Assembly: GCA_031289285.1 (NCBI GenBank) | Contig: JAITPT010000189.1 | Span: 1-10,674 of the forward strand | DNA length: 10,674 nucleotides | Direction of reading: 5' to 3' | From: Puniceicoccales bacterium | GTDB lineage: Bacteria > Verrucomicrobiota > Verrucomicrobiia > Opitutales > UBA953 | Part shown: positions 1 through 5,213 of the stretch, piece after piece | Numbering within the stretch: position 1 is the stretch's first letter | Layout: the number at the start of each line of letters is the position of its first letter | Position numbers and translations under genes: made by a program | The notes under the pieces: model-generated | Seen by the model: only the letters and a program-made list of their open reading frames with translations | Database searches by the model: none | Told to the model about the DNA's origin: nothing

Positions 1-59
1 CCCCCCCCCCACCCCTCCCCCCCCCCACACACACCCCGCCTGGGGGGGGGGGCGGCGCC
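1..59. other. C-rich / G-run low-complexity end of window
   Basis: The window opens with a run of ten C, further C tracts broken by A or T, a short CA repeat and then a run of eleven G. No coding signal is visible. The C and G runs could pair with each other or form quadruplex/i-motif structures. Such DNA is a common place for assemblies to break, so this is probably a contig end rather than a functional element. Confidence 0.6.
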
Positions 60-90
60 CCAAAATGCGCCGGGACTGCTGCGCGGTTTT

Positions 91-255
91 ATGGAGTGCG
101 GTGGCAGAGGGCGCGGAGCGTAGCGCAGTGCCCGCCGACACCGCTTTCAAATCGGCAGCGGAAGACACTGGATTTCGATAGGTCACGGCATCTGCGAAAA
201 GCGGTGTCGGCGGGTGCTACGTTATCACTTCGCACCCTCTGCCACCGCACTCCAT
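91..255. repeat. Long imperfect inverted repeat (large hairpin element)
   Basis: Two arms of about 57-59 bp are inverted around a loop of about 50 nt. The outer 21 bp (91-111 against 235-255) are perfectly complementary, as are the inner 17 bp (131-147 against 198-214). The middle of the stem holds mismatches and one length difference. No transposase is adjacent, and an open frame running through it looks spurious. It resembles a dispersed non-autonomous repeat (MITE/REP-like) or a structured RNA element. It lies downstream of the minus-strand tatA gene and could also end or stabilise that transcript. The inverted repeat is seen directly. Its dispersed nature is recalled from similar Opitutaceae sequences, not tested. 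Confidence 0.85.
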
Positions 256-312
256 CAGTGCGGTGCGTGGGCAGTCCGTGTCAGGCGGAAATCGAGAGTC
301 AAAGGAAAAAGC

Positions 313-378
313 GCTTGGCACTTTATTGATGCTTGGCACTTTATTGATGCTCCTATCAATTTATTGATGCTTTATTGA
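313..378. repeat. Short TTTATTGA repeat cluster
   Basis: An 18-bp unit (GCTTGGCACTTTATTGAT) occurs twice in tandem at 313-330 and 331-348. The core TTTATTGA then recurs at 360-367 and 371-378, giving four copies spaced 18, 20 and 11 bp apart. The third copy is part of a palindrome, ATCAAT-TT-ATTGAT (355-368). The cluster is AT-rich against a GC-rich background, in the otherwise empty stretch between the large hairpin and the tatA stop codon. It could be protein-binding sites or a replication-slippage product. No function can be assigned from sequence. Confidence 0.7.
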
Positions 379-427
379 CGGCACAGAGAGTTGAGGCACC
401 GGCGGAGGCGCGAGGCAGGCGGAAGGG

Positions 428-760
428 TTAGGCAGGGGAGGAGTCGTCGGGGGGAGGGGCTTCGGCGGCGGGGGCGTCTTTTTTGGCGGCGAACTTGGCG
501 CGCTCTTCACGCTCAAGACGGGCACGGATTTTTTTGCGCTCCTCTTCTTCGACAGTTTTTTTGCGGTCTTCTTCGTCTATCGCAGTGCGGACCTCGCCCT
601 CGATTTCATCGCTGGCGCGTTTGAACTCGCGGCGGGCTTTGCCGAGACCACGGGCAAGCTCAGGGATTTTATTGGCGCCGAAAAGAAGGACGACGACGAC
701 GAGGATGAGTATCAAGACGCCGGGATTGGAATCCCAGATGTATGCAAGTGTGTTGTTCAT
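428..760 (-). CDS. tatA: Sec-independent protein translocase subunit TatA (TatA/E family)
   Basis: TatA oligomerises in the inner membrane to move folded proteins with twin-arginine signals out of the cytoplasm. This 110-residue protein has the classic layout: a short N-terminus, one transmembrane helix (about residues 14-27), the F27-G28 hinge, an amphipathic helix (about 29-50, with K31-I-P-E-L and R37-G-L-G-K), an acidic patch near D51-E64, then a charged coil-like stretch (60-91) and a Pro/Ala tail. TatA suits it better than TatB because it lacks the Glu of TatB just before the helix, and because of the acidic motif. It is the last gene of a minus-strand group, 131 bp after an oxidoreductase with a Tat signal. 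No tatC is present here. The leader before the ATG lacks a Shine-Dalgarno sequence. Family assignment is firm; the A/E/B choice is less so. Confidence 0.93.
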   Translation of the reverse strand: MNNTLAYIWDSNPGVLILILVVVVLLFGANKIPELARGLGKARREFKRASDEIEGEVRTAIDEEDRKKTVEEEERKKIRARLEREERAKFAAKKDAPAAEAPPPDDSSPA

Positions 761-891
761 GACAAGTTGTGTTTTTTGTGTGTGCGTGAGCAGTTGTTAA
801 GAGTTTGCTTGAAAAGGTGTTTCGGGTTTTGCCAGCAAAGCGACCCCAGCAGCGCAAGATGTCCGCCGGAGTCGCCGTTGCACAGGGCGGT

Positions 892-2472
892 TTAGCCGTG
901 GGCGGCAGGGGCGGCAGTCTTTTTGCCGGGTTCCAGCGCGAAATCGTCCTCCGTGTAGAAGAGGCGTTTCTGAGCTTCCACCGCTTCGTTGATGCGGAAA
1001 ATGGGAGCTTCGCTTTGGAAGGCGTGAAGACCGTCGCAGTTGAGCGTCTCGCCTTTCTTCGGGTCGTTGTCTGGATTGTTGCGGACGACTCGGAGGAAGT
1101 TTTCGACGTGCGGTTGGTGCGGGAGTTTCGTGAGTGCCGAGGTGAGATAAAACTCAGGCGGTGCTTCGGACGTGCGTTTGTCGAGCACGGCACTTGACTT
1201 TTTGGGCGCAGGTGCGGCGGTATTGGGCACGAGGCAACCTTTGGCGACGAGTGCTGCGAAAGATCTTTTGGATTTATCGTCGTTCTCCGAGTAGGAGCGG
1301 ATGATGGTTTCGTTTTCGGCGATTTTGAGCGAACCCCTATCGCCCATGAAGTTCTCGAAATAACCGCCGCCGCTGCTGGTGGTGGTGAGGACTTGGTAGT
1401 AGGCGCGGGCGACCTCGTCTTTGGGAAGACCCGGATGAATGCCGTCGCCGACATAATCGAAGATGCACATCACGTTGTCATACCATTCACGCGGCTTGTA
1501 TGGGGCACCATTAACGTCTTTGACGGAGGGGGCGGCAAAATAGTCGTTGCCGCCAGCGGCTATGACTGAGCGCGGGCGTCCGAAGACCCAGTTGAAGATG
1601 TCAATCTGGTGCGCACCGAGGTCGGAAATCGGCCCGTTGGAGTATTTTTTGAACCAGCGCCAATTGCGGAAGCGGTGAAGCTGTTCGATGCGGCTGAATG
1701 GCTTGCCATCGGCATCGGCGAAAAACTCGCTGGCTTTGAGAATTTCGTCAGTGAGTGATTCACCGAGTTTTTTCGAGAGTGAGATGTCTTGGCTTTGGCT
1801 GACGCCGCGATTCCACTGACCGTTTGCATTGGTGATGCGCCCGATACCCTTGTAGTGACCGAGGAGGACGTTGTAGGCGAATCGGTAGTTGGGGTTGGAG
1901 CGGCGTTGGTGCCCGATTTGGAGGAGCTTGCCCGGAAGACCGAGCTTGTAGCTCGACGCGAGCACCATCTGGCGACCCTCATCAACTGTCCGCGCCATCA
2001 TTTTTTCGCAATAGACATGTTTGCCAGCTTTGAGGGCGGCGACGGTGTGGCGGCAGTGCCAGTGGTCGGGCGTGGCGACGAAAACGGCGTGGAGATCTTT
2101 GGCTTTTTCGAGGAGTTCCTCGATGCGCCCGTAGCCTACGACATCGGAGTGATTGGCCCCTTTGGGGTCTTTTTGGCGGTTAACGTTTGCCTTCAACTGA
2201 TACGGCCAGACGTCGCAGAGTCCGATGAGGCGGAAGGGAATTTGCCCTTCCTTTCTGATTCCATTGATAGAGTTGAGGAGCGCGTTCCCCTGTTCGCCGC
2301 AGCCGACGACAGCGATGTTAATCGCTTCGCCGGTGGCGCGGTTTGAGGGGACGTTTGCGTTTTGAGCGCGGAGTGTTCGCGGCGCGAGCACAAGTCCCGC
2401 TCCCGCCAGCGTCGAGGCCGCGAGGAATTGCCGCCGATTGAAGGCGGACGCGGTGGTTTGGTTTTGTTCCAT
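892..2472 (-). CDS. Tat-exported Gfo/Idh/MocA family oxidoreductase
   Basis: This 526-residue protein starts with a twin-arginine signal, N12-R-R-Q-F-L17, followed by a hydrophobic Ala/Leu stretch to about residue 36, so it is expected to be exported folded by Tat. The mature part has a Rossmann fold with G57-C-G-E-Q-G62, the strand-end motif TPDHWH (134-139), and C155-E-K157, where the usual Pro of EKP is replaced by Met. The Gfo-type substrate-site motif is D284-x-G-x-H288-x-x-D291. Known relatives are NAD(P)-dependent sugar or polyol dehydrogenases; Tat-borne versions are common in Verrucomicrobiota and Planctomycetota, generally with unknown substrates. An AAGGA ribosome-binding site lies 5 nt before the ATG, supporting this start. 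It follows the DoxX-like gene by 32 bp and precedes tatA. Family and export signal are clear; substrate is unknown. Confidence 0.93.
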   Translation of the reverse strand: MEQNQTTASAFNRRQFLAASTLAGAGLVLAPRTLRAQNANVPSNRATGEAINIAVVGCGEQGNALLNSINGIRKEGQIPFRLIGLCDVWPYQLKANVNRQKDPKGANHSDVVGYGRIEELLEKAKDLHAVFVATPDHWHCRHTVAALKAGKHVYCEKMMARTVDEGRQMVLASSYKLGLPGKLLQIGHQRRSNPNYRFAYNVLLGHYKGIGRITNANGQWNRGVSQSQDISLSKKLGESLTDEILKASEFFADADGKPFSRIEQLHRFRNWRWFKKYSNGPISDLGAHQIDIFNWVFGRPRSVIAAGGNDYFAAPSVKDVNGAPYKPREWYDNVMCIFDYVGDGIHPGLPKDEVARAYYQVLTTTSSGGGYFENFMGDRGSLKIAENETIIRSYSENDDKSKRSFAALVAKGCLVPNTAAPAPKKSSAVLDKRTSEAPPEFYLTSALTKLPHQPHVENFLRVVRNNPDNDPKKGETLNCDGLHAFQSEAPIFRINEAVEAQKRLFYTEDDFALEPGKKTAAPAAHG

Positions 2473-2477
2473 GTTCG

Positions 2478-2482
2478 TCCTT
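2478..2482 (-). promoter_or_regulatory. Ribosome binding site of the Tat-exported oxidoreductase
   Basis: Reading the minus strand, AAGGA lies 5 nt upstream of the ATG at 2472. It fixes the start. It stands out because the leaders of most other genes here have no recognisable Shine-Dalgarno sequence. Confidence 0.6.
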
Positions 2483-2504
2483 GGTTGAGGTTAGCGGTGG
2501 CGGG

Positions 2505-3551
2505 TTAGAGGTTTTTCAGAACAGGAAGTTTGCTCTGGATGGCGAGTTTGTTGTGTTTGGCGAGAACAAGGGCGACGACGACGACGAGGACGTGGACGCC
2601 GAGCATGGTAATGCCCGAACTGGAACCCGGCTCCTTGGTGATGCCGATGAAGCCGAGGGTGAGACCCGTGTAGAGCAGACCTTGCAGGAAGAGCGAGACG
2701 CGGGTGCCGATGCCGAGCAGCAGGGTGACGCCGAGGGCGATGAGCACATAGCCCAGCGAGCTATCGAAGAGGTTGAGTGCCCACTTCGGCATATACCAGA
2801 GGCCAGCATCTGTGAAGCTCTGGAGCGTCCAGTCGCCGGAGAGCGGCAAGCCGTGGTGGACGATATGGGTGGTGTTTTCGCTCGCGCTTGCACTGATAGC
2901 GTTGTCAACGGCGAGACCAGCTTTGTTGGCCGTTGCGGCAGCTTCGTTGGCGGACACTATGGCTTTGTTAACAACATCGGCGAGGGCTTTGTAGGTGTCG
3001 CTTGTTTTGTCGGCTATTGCCGCTGCTTGTTTTGCTGCGGCTGCGGCTGCATCGGCGGCTTGGGCGGCGGCTGTGTAGGCTTCGCTTGTTTTGTCGGTGA
3101 TGCCAGCGAGTGTTGCTTTTGCAGCCTCGGCTGCTTCGGCGGCCTTGGCGGCTACCTTGCTGTCGGAGATGGTTTCAAGTGTTGCCCTCGCTGCTTCGGC
3201 GGCATTCGTTGCCTCTGAGGCTGTCTTTTTGATGGCGTTTGCCGCGAGTCCAAGATTGGCACCATCGGCACCTTGACCGACGCTCGTGGCCTCAGCGGCC
3301 TTGTTGGCGAGGACGGAGCCGTAGTCCTCGACGCGAATCTCCGAAACATCCTTGGCTTTCTCGACGGTCTTCGCCTCAAATTTGCTTAGACCGGTGAAGA
3401 GCGCGCGGGCGCCGAGCCATGCGCGGAGCACCCAGAATGCGAGTGTTTTTTCGGGGTTGGGGCCGAGTGGGCAGCCGCAGCCTTTGGTTTCGCCGCCGCA
3501 CCCGCAATCGCAGTGTCCGGCAGAGTTGTCGTTGTCGTTTTGGTTTCCCAT
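2505..3551 (-). CDS. DoxX-like membrane protein with large Ala-rich insert and Cys-rich N-terminus
   Basis: This is a 348-residue membrane protein. Residues 14-27 form a Cys cluster (C14, C16, C18, C25, C27). A first transmembrane helix at about 36-54 ends in the DoxX-like pattern LF-T-G-L-S-K-F. Residues about 80-225 are an Ala-rich, Pro-poor stretch with heptad-like spacing, predicted helical or coiled coil. Further hydrophobic helices follow at about 265-283, 285-304 and 314-331, the normal DoxX C-terminal core. DoxX proteins are usually small four-helix membrane proteins near 130-180 residues, so about 145 residues appear inserted in the loop after helix 1. It is the first gene of the minus-strand group, 32 bp before the Tat-exported oxidoreductase, suggesting a shared envelope redox role (an inference). 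The leader is nearly G-free with no Shine-Dalgarno. DoxX membership is fairly sure; the function of the insert is unknown. Confidence 0.8.
   Translation of the reverse strand: MGNQNDNDNSAGHCDCGCGGETKGCGCPLGPNPEKTLAFWVLRAWLGARALFTGLSKFEAKTVEKAKDVSEIRVEDYGSVLANKAAEATSVGQGADGANLGLAANAIKKTASEATNAAEAARATLETISDSKVAAKAAEAAEAAKATLAGITDKTSEAYTAAAQAADAAAAAAKQAAAIADKTSDTYKALADVVNKAIVSANEAAATANKAGLAVDNAISASASENTTHIVHHGLPLSGDWTLQSFTDAGLWYMPKWALNLFDSSLGYVLIALGVTLLLGIGTRVSLFLQGLLYTGLTLGFIGITKEPGSSSGITMLGVHVLVVVVALVLAKHNKLAIQSKLPVLKNL
2934..3101 (-). repeat. Tandem 28-residue repeat inside the DoxX-like insert
   Basis: Residues 151-178 and 179-206 are two degenerate copies of one unit, beginning I-T-D-K-T-S-E-A-Y and I-A-D-K-T-S-D-T-Y. 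A shorter copy precedes them near residue 128 (I-S-D-S-K). Twenty-eight residues equals four heptads, which fits a coiled coil grown by internal duplication. At DNA level, GCTTGTTTTGTCGG recurs at 3000-3013 and 3084-3097, exactly 84 bp apart. Confidence 0.75.
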
Positions 3552-3626
3552 AAGTCGAGTGAGTGTGAGTTAGAGTTAGGTTCGCTGAAAACAGCGGGTC
3601 GCGAGAAAGGTTCCGTGTGGCGTGTT

Positions 3627-3632
3627 TGTCAA
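3627..3632 (-). promoter_or_regulatory. Candidate -35 element for the DoxX-like operon
   Basis: On the minus strand a perfect TTGACA lies 75 bp upstream of the DoxX-like start codon, in the divergent intergenic region. The expected -10 position 17 bp further on reads CTTTCT, a poor match to TATAAT. Only the -35 is convincing; the promoter is a guess. Confidence 0.3.
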
Positions 3633-3671
3633 GAGTGCTTGGCGTGGTGCGCAGGGCGGGTGTGCGGAAAG

Positions 3672-3700
3672 TTGCGTAAAAAAACACCGCAAAATATGTT
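3672..3700 (+). promoter_or_regulatory. Candidate sigma70-type promoter of the HU gene
   Basis: TTGCGT (3672-3677) and TATGTT (3695-3700) are separated by exactly 17 bp, in an A-rich patch upstream of the HU gene. Matches to consensus are 3 of 6 and 4 of 6. Transcription would start near 3707, giving an untranslated leader of about 73 nt. Plausible but unproven. Confidence 0.4.
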
Positions 3701-3779
3701 GACGCTGCGCGGGGCTTTCCCTTCCTTGCGTCGTTCACGTTCCTTACGAACAAAATCTCCCTCAACCAACACCAACACT

Positions 3780-4271
3780 ATGAACAAAACAGAACTCGCC
3801 GCCGAAGTGCAAAAACTGCTCGGCAACGAAACGAACAACAAAGGTGCCGACGTTGTCGGTGCCACGCTCGAAGCCCTCGCCGCCGGCATCAAAAAAGACG
3901 GGCTGGTGCAGATCATCGGCTTCGGCACCTTCAAGGTTGCCGAGCGTGCTGCGCGCATCGGCATGAATCCCGCCACAGGCGAAAAGAAAAAATATCCGGC
4001 GACTAAAGTGGTGAAGTTCAAACCCGGTGCCGCTCTGAAGGAGCTGGTCGCGGGCAAGAAAAAAGTTCCCGCGAAAGCGCCTGCCAAGGCTCCGGTCAAA
4101 GCTCCGGCCAAACCCGCCGCCCCTGCAAAATCAGCAGCCCCTGCCAAGCCCGCCGCTGCGCCAGCGAAGCCCGCTGCTCCTGCGAAACCTGCTGCACCTG
4201 CCAAGTCTGCGGCCCCTGCGAAGCCCGCTGCTCCCGCGAAGCCCGCCGCACCTGTCAAGAAGAAAAGGTAA
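3780..4271 (+). CDS. hup: HU-family DNA-binding protein with Lys/Ala/Pro-rich C-terminal tail
   Basis: HU proteins dimerise, bend DNA and compact the nucleoid. Residues 1-90 are a full HU body: the N-terminal helices (M-N-K-T-E-L), the signature G47-F-G-T-F-K and the DNA-binding arm R59-I-G-M-N-P64-A-T-G-E, where P64 matches the intercalating proline. Residues 91-163 are a low-complexity basic tail of PAKAP and PAKPAAP units ending K-K-K-R, like the histone-H1-like tails of mycobacterial HupB and AlgP-type proteins. The start is the Met beginning M-N-K-T-E-L; an in-frame extension to 3513 has no HU homology and overlaps the divergent DoxX-like gene. The 31 nt before the ATG contain no G and no Shine-Dalgarno. 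A strong terminator follows. Repeat number in the tail may vary between strains by slippage (inference). Confidence 0.95.
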   Translation: MNKTELAAEVQKLLGNETNNKGADVVGATLEALAAGIKKDGLVQIIGFGTFKVAERAARIGMNPATGEKKKYPATKVVKFKPGAALKELVAGKKKVPAKAPAKAPVKAPAKPAAPAKSAAPAKPAAAPAKPAAPAKPAAPAKSAAPAKPAAPAKPAAPVKKKR

Positions 4272-4302
4272 GATTTTTCACCGCCGGACGAACCGACAAA
4301 AG

Positions 4303-4336
4303 AAACCGCTGCGCTCGAAAGCGCGGCGGTTTTTTT
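4303..4336 (+). terminator. Intrinsic terminator of the HU gene
   Basis: A GC-rich hairpin (arms 4303-4315 and 4320-4332, one G-T wobble, CGAA tetraloop) runs into seven consecutive T (4330-4336). It starts 32 nt after the HU stop codon. The T-run lies only on the plus-strand 3' side, so it serves the HU gene rather than the convergent gene. Confidence 0.9.
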
Positions 4337-4350
4337 GTGCCTGTGTCGCA

Positions 4351-4372
4351 GGGGGCAGGGCAGGGGCAGGGG
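4351..4372 (+). other. Potential G-quadruplex motif
   Basis: Four G runs (5, 3, 4 and 4) are separated by CA dinucleotides, a very compact G-quadruplex pattern on the plus strand. It sits between the HU terminator and the stop codon of the convergent exbB-like gene, in the presumed 3' region of both transcripts. Folding is inferred from pattern only. Confidence 0.55.
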
Positions 4373-4379
4373 CTGGCTT

Positions 4380-5162
4380 TTAACGGGTGGGTGCCGATGG
4401 TGTGGCTGCGGCGTCGGTGGACGGAGTGGACGCCGTGGACGCAGAGGACGCTGCGGTCGGCTTTGGCGGTGTCTGGTGTCCGGTGTCCGGCGTCCGTGTG
4501 GCCGCCGCTGTAGCGGGCGCTGCTGCCGTGTCGCCTGCGGGTAGCTCGTGGAGCACAAATTGTATCAGGTGCTGCGCGGACCACTCGATGTCGTGCAAGA
4601 GCGAGCGCACGCGGTCGCAGAGAAAGTGGTGTGCTAAATGCGCGAGCGCGGCGAGCACGAGGCCCATCGCGGTGACTGCCAGCGCGGCGGCGACATCGCC
4701 CGCAAAGGCGTCGGCGGTGGCGTAGTGGCCGTGCGCTCGCATGGCGAGGAATGCGCGCAGCAGCGCGAAGACCGTGCCCGCCAGCCCGAGCAGCGGCGCG
4801 AGTTTTGCGATGGCGGCGAGAGCGCCGACGCGTCGTTCCAGCGCGGGCACCTCGAGCAACGCGGCCTCGGCGGCGGCGGAGCGCATCCGTTCCTCGCTCC
4901 CTGTTGCGCGCAGCAAAATCGCTTTCACCACACGTGGCACCGGGCCGGGTGCTTCCTCGCAAACCGTGAGTGCCTCGACGAGGCGCGACTGGCGCAAGGA
5001 GTTTTTGATACCCTCCAAAAACTCGGCGGCGCGGATTTGCCCGCGGTGCAGGTAGTGCAGCCGCTCGATAAAAAACACGACCGCCAGTGCGCCCAAAACA
5101 AGCAGCGGCCACACCAGCGGACCGGCGGAGGCGACGAGGGAAAACTCTTGGGTATCGTTCAT
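4380..5162 (-). CDS. MotA/TolQ/ExbB-family proton-channel protein
   Basis: Members of this family form the proton-conducting core of ExbB-ExbD, TolQ-TolR and Mot complexes, which power outer-membrane uptake, envelope integrity or motility. The 260-residue protein has transmembrane helices at about 14-33, 113-137 and 155-178. The second carries the family motif A122-P-L-L-G-L-A-G-T-V, and a cytoplasmic segment (about 38-110) lies between helices 1 and 2. The start M-N-D-T-Q precedes helix 1 at the normal distance; an upstream in-frame extension would overlap the divergent kinase gene and looks non-coding. Residues 208-260 are a low-complexity Ala/Thr/Pro/Ser tail encoded by short DNA repeats. 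No ExbD/TolR gene adjoins it, which is unusual; the partner may be elsewhere. Transcription is divergent from the histidine kinase, with a 51-bp gap. Family is clear, but ExbB and TolQ cannot be separated. Confidence 0.88.
   Translation of the reverse strand: MNDTQEFSLVASAGPLVWPLLVLGALAVVFFIERLHYLHRGQIRAAEFLEGIKNSLRQSRLVEALTVCEEAPGPVPRVVKAILLRATGSEERMRSAAAEAALLEVPALERRVGALAAIAKLAPLLGLAGTVFALLRAFLAMRAHGHYATADAFAGDVAAALAVTAMGLVLAALAHLAHHFLCDRVRSLLHDIEWSAQHLIQFVLHELPAGDTAAAPATAAATRTPDTGHQTPPKPTAASSASTASTPSTDAAATPSAPTR
4417..4452. repeat. 9-bp tandem repeat in the tail of the exbB-like gene
   Basis: Four copies of a 9-bp unit, GTGGACGNN with the last starting GAGGACG, lie back to back. On the minus strand each unit encodes three residues, giving the S-T-A-S-T-P-S-T stretch at residues 237-249. 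The 9-bp period keeps the frame open at any copy number. Confidence 0.8.
4476..4495. repeat. GTCCGG-type dispersed repeat inside the exbB-like tail
   Basis: GTGTCCGGTGTCCGGCGTCC here is nearly the same as the sequence at 10505-10524 (two differences), and as the complement of 10573-10590 over 18 bp (one difference). On the minus strand it encodes R-T-P-D-T-G-H (223-229). The same simple repeat therefore occurs both within a gene and in intergenic DNA. Confidence 0.7.
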
Positions 5163-5213
5163 GCGGCGAGAAAAACAGCTTGGCGGTTTGCCGCAATCTC
5201 TCACTTTGACGCC

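Noticed and set aside
1..59. Telomere-like or origin sequence
   Set aside because: Homopolymer C and G runs without an ordered unit, DnaA boxes or partition genes; an assembly edge is simpler.
96..329. Open frame of 77 codons through the large hairpin
   Set aside because: It runs through both arms of the inverted repeat, has no family resemblance, and its openness follows from repeat composition.
669..1454. 261-codon minus-strand frame
   Set aside because: It overlaps the oxidoreductase in another frame, with a Ser/Thr/Arg/Pro-rich composition typical of out-of-frame GC-rich DNA.
1789..2346. 185-codon plus-strand frame
   Set aside because: It is antisense to the Tat-exported oxidoreductase, whose motifs are clear; no family recognised.
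3513..3779. N-terminal extension of the HU frame
   Set aside because: The HU fold begins at M-N-K-T-E-L (3780). The extension overlaps the divergent DoxX-like start and contains the likely promoter.
4638..5213. Upstream extension of the kinase frame
   Set aside because: It lies antisense to the exbB-like gene; kinase homology begins just after 5214.
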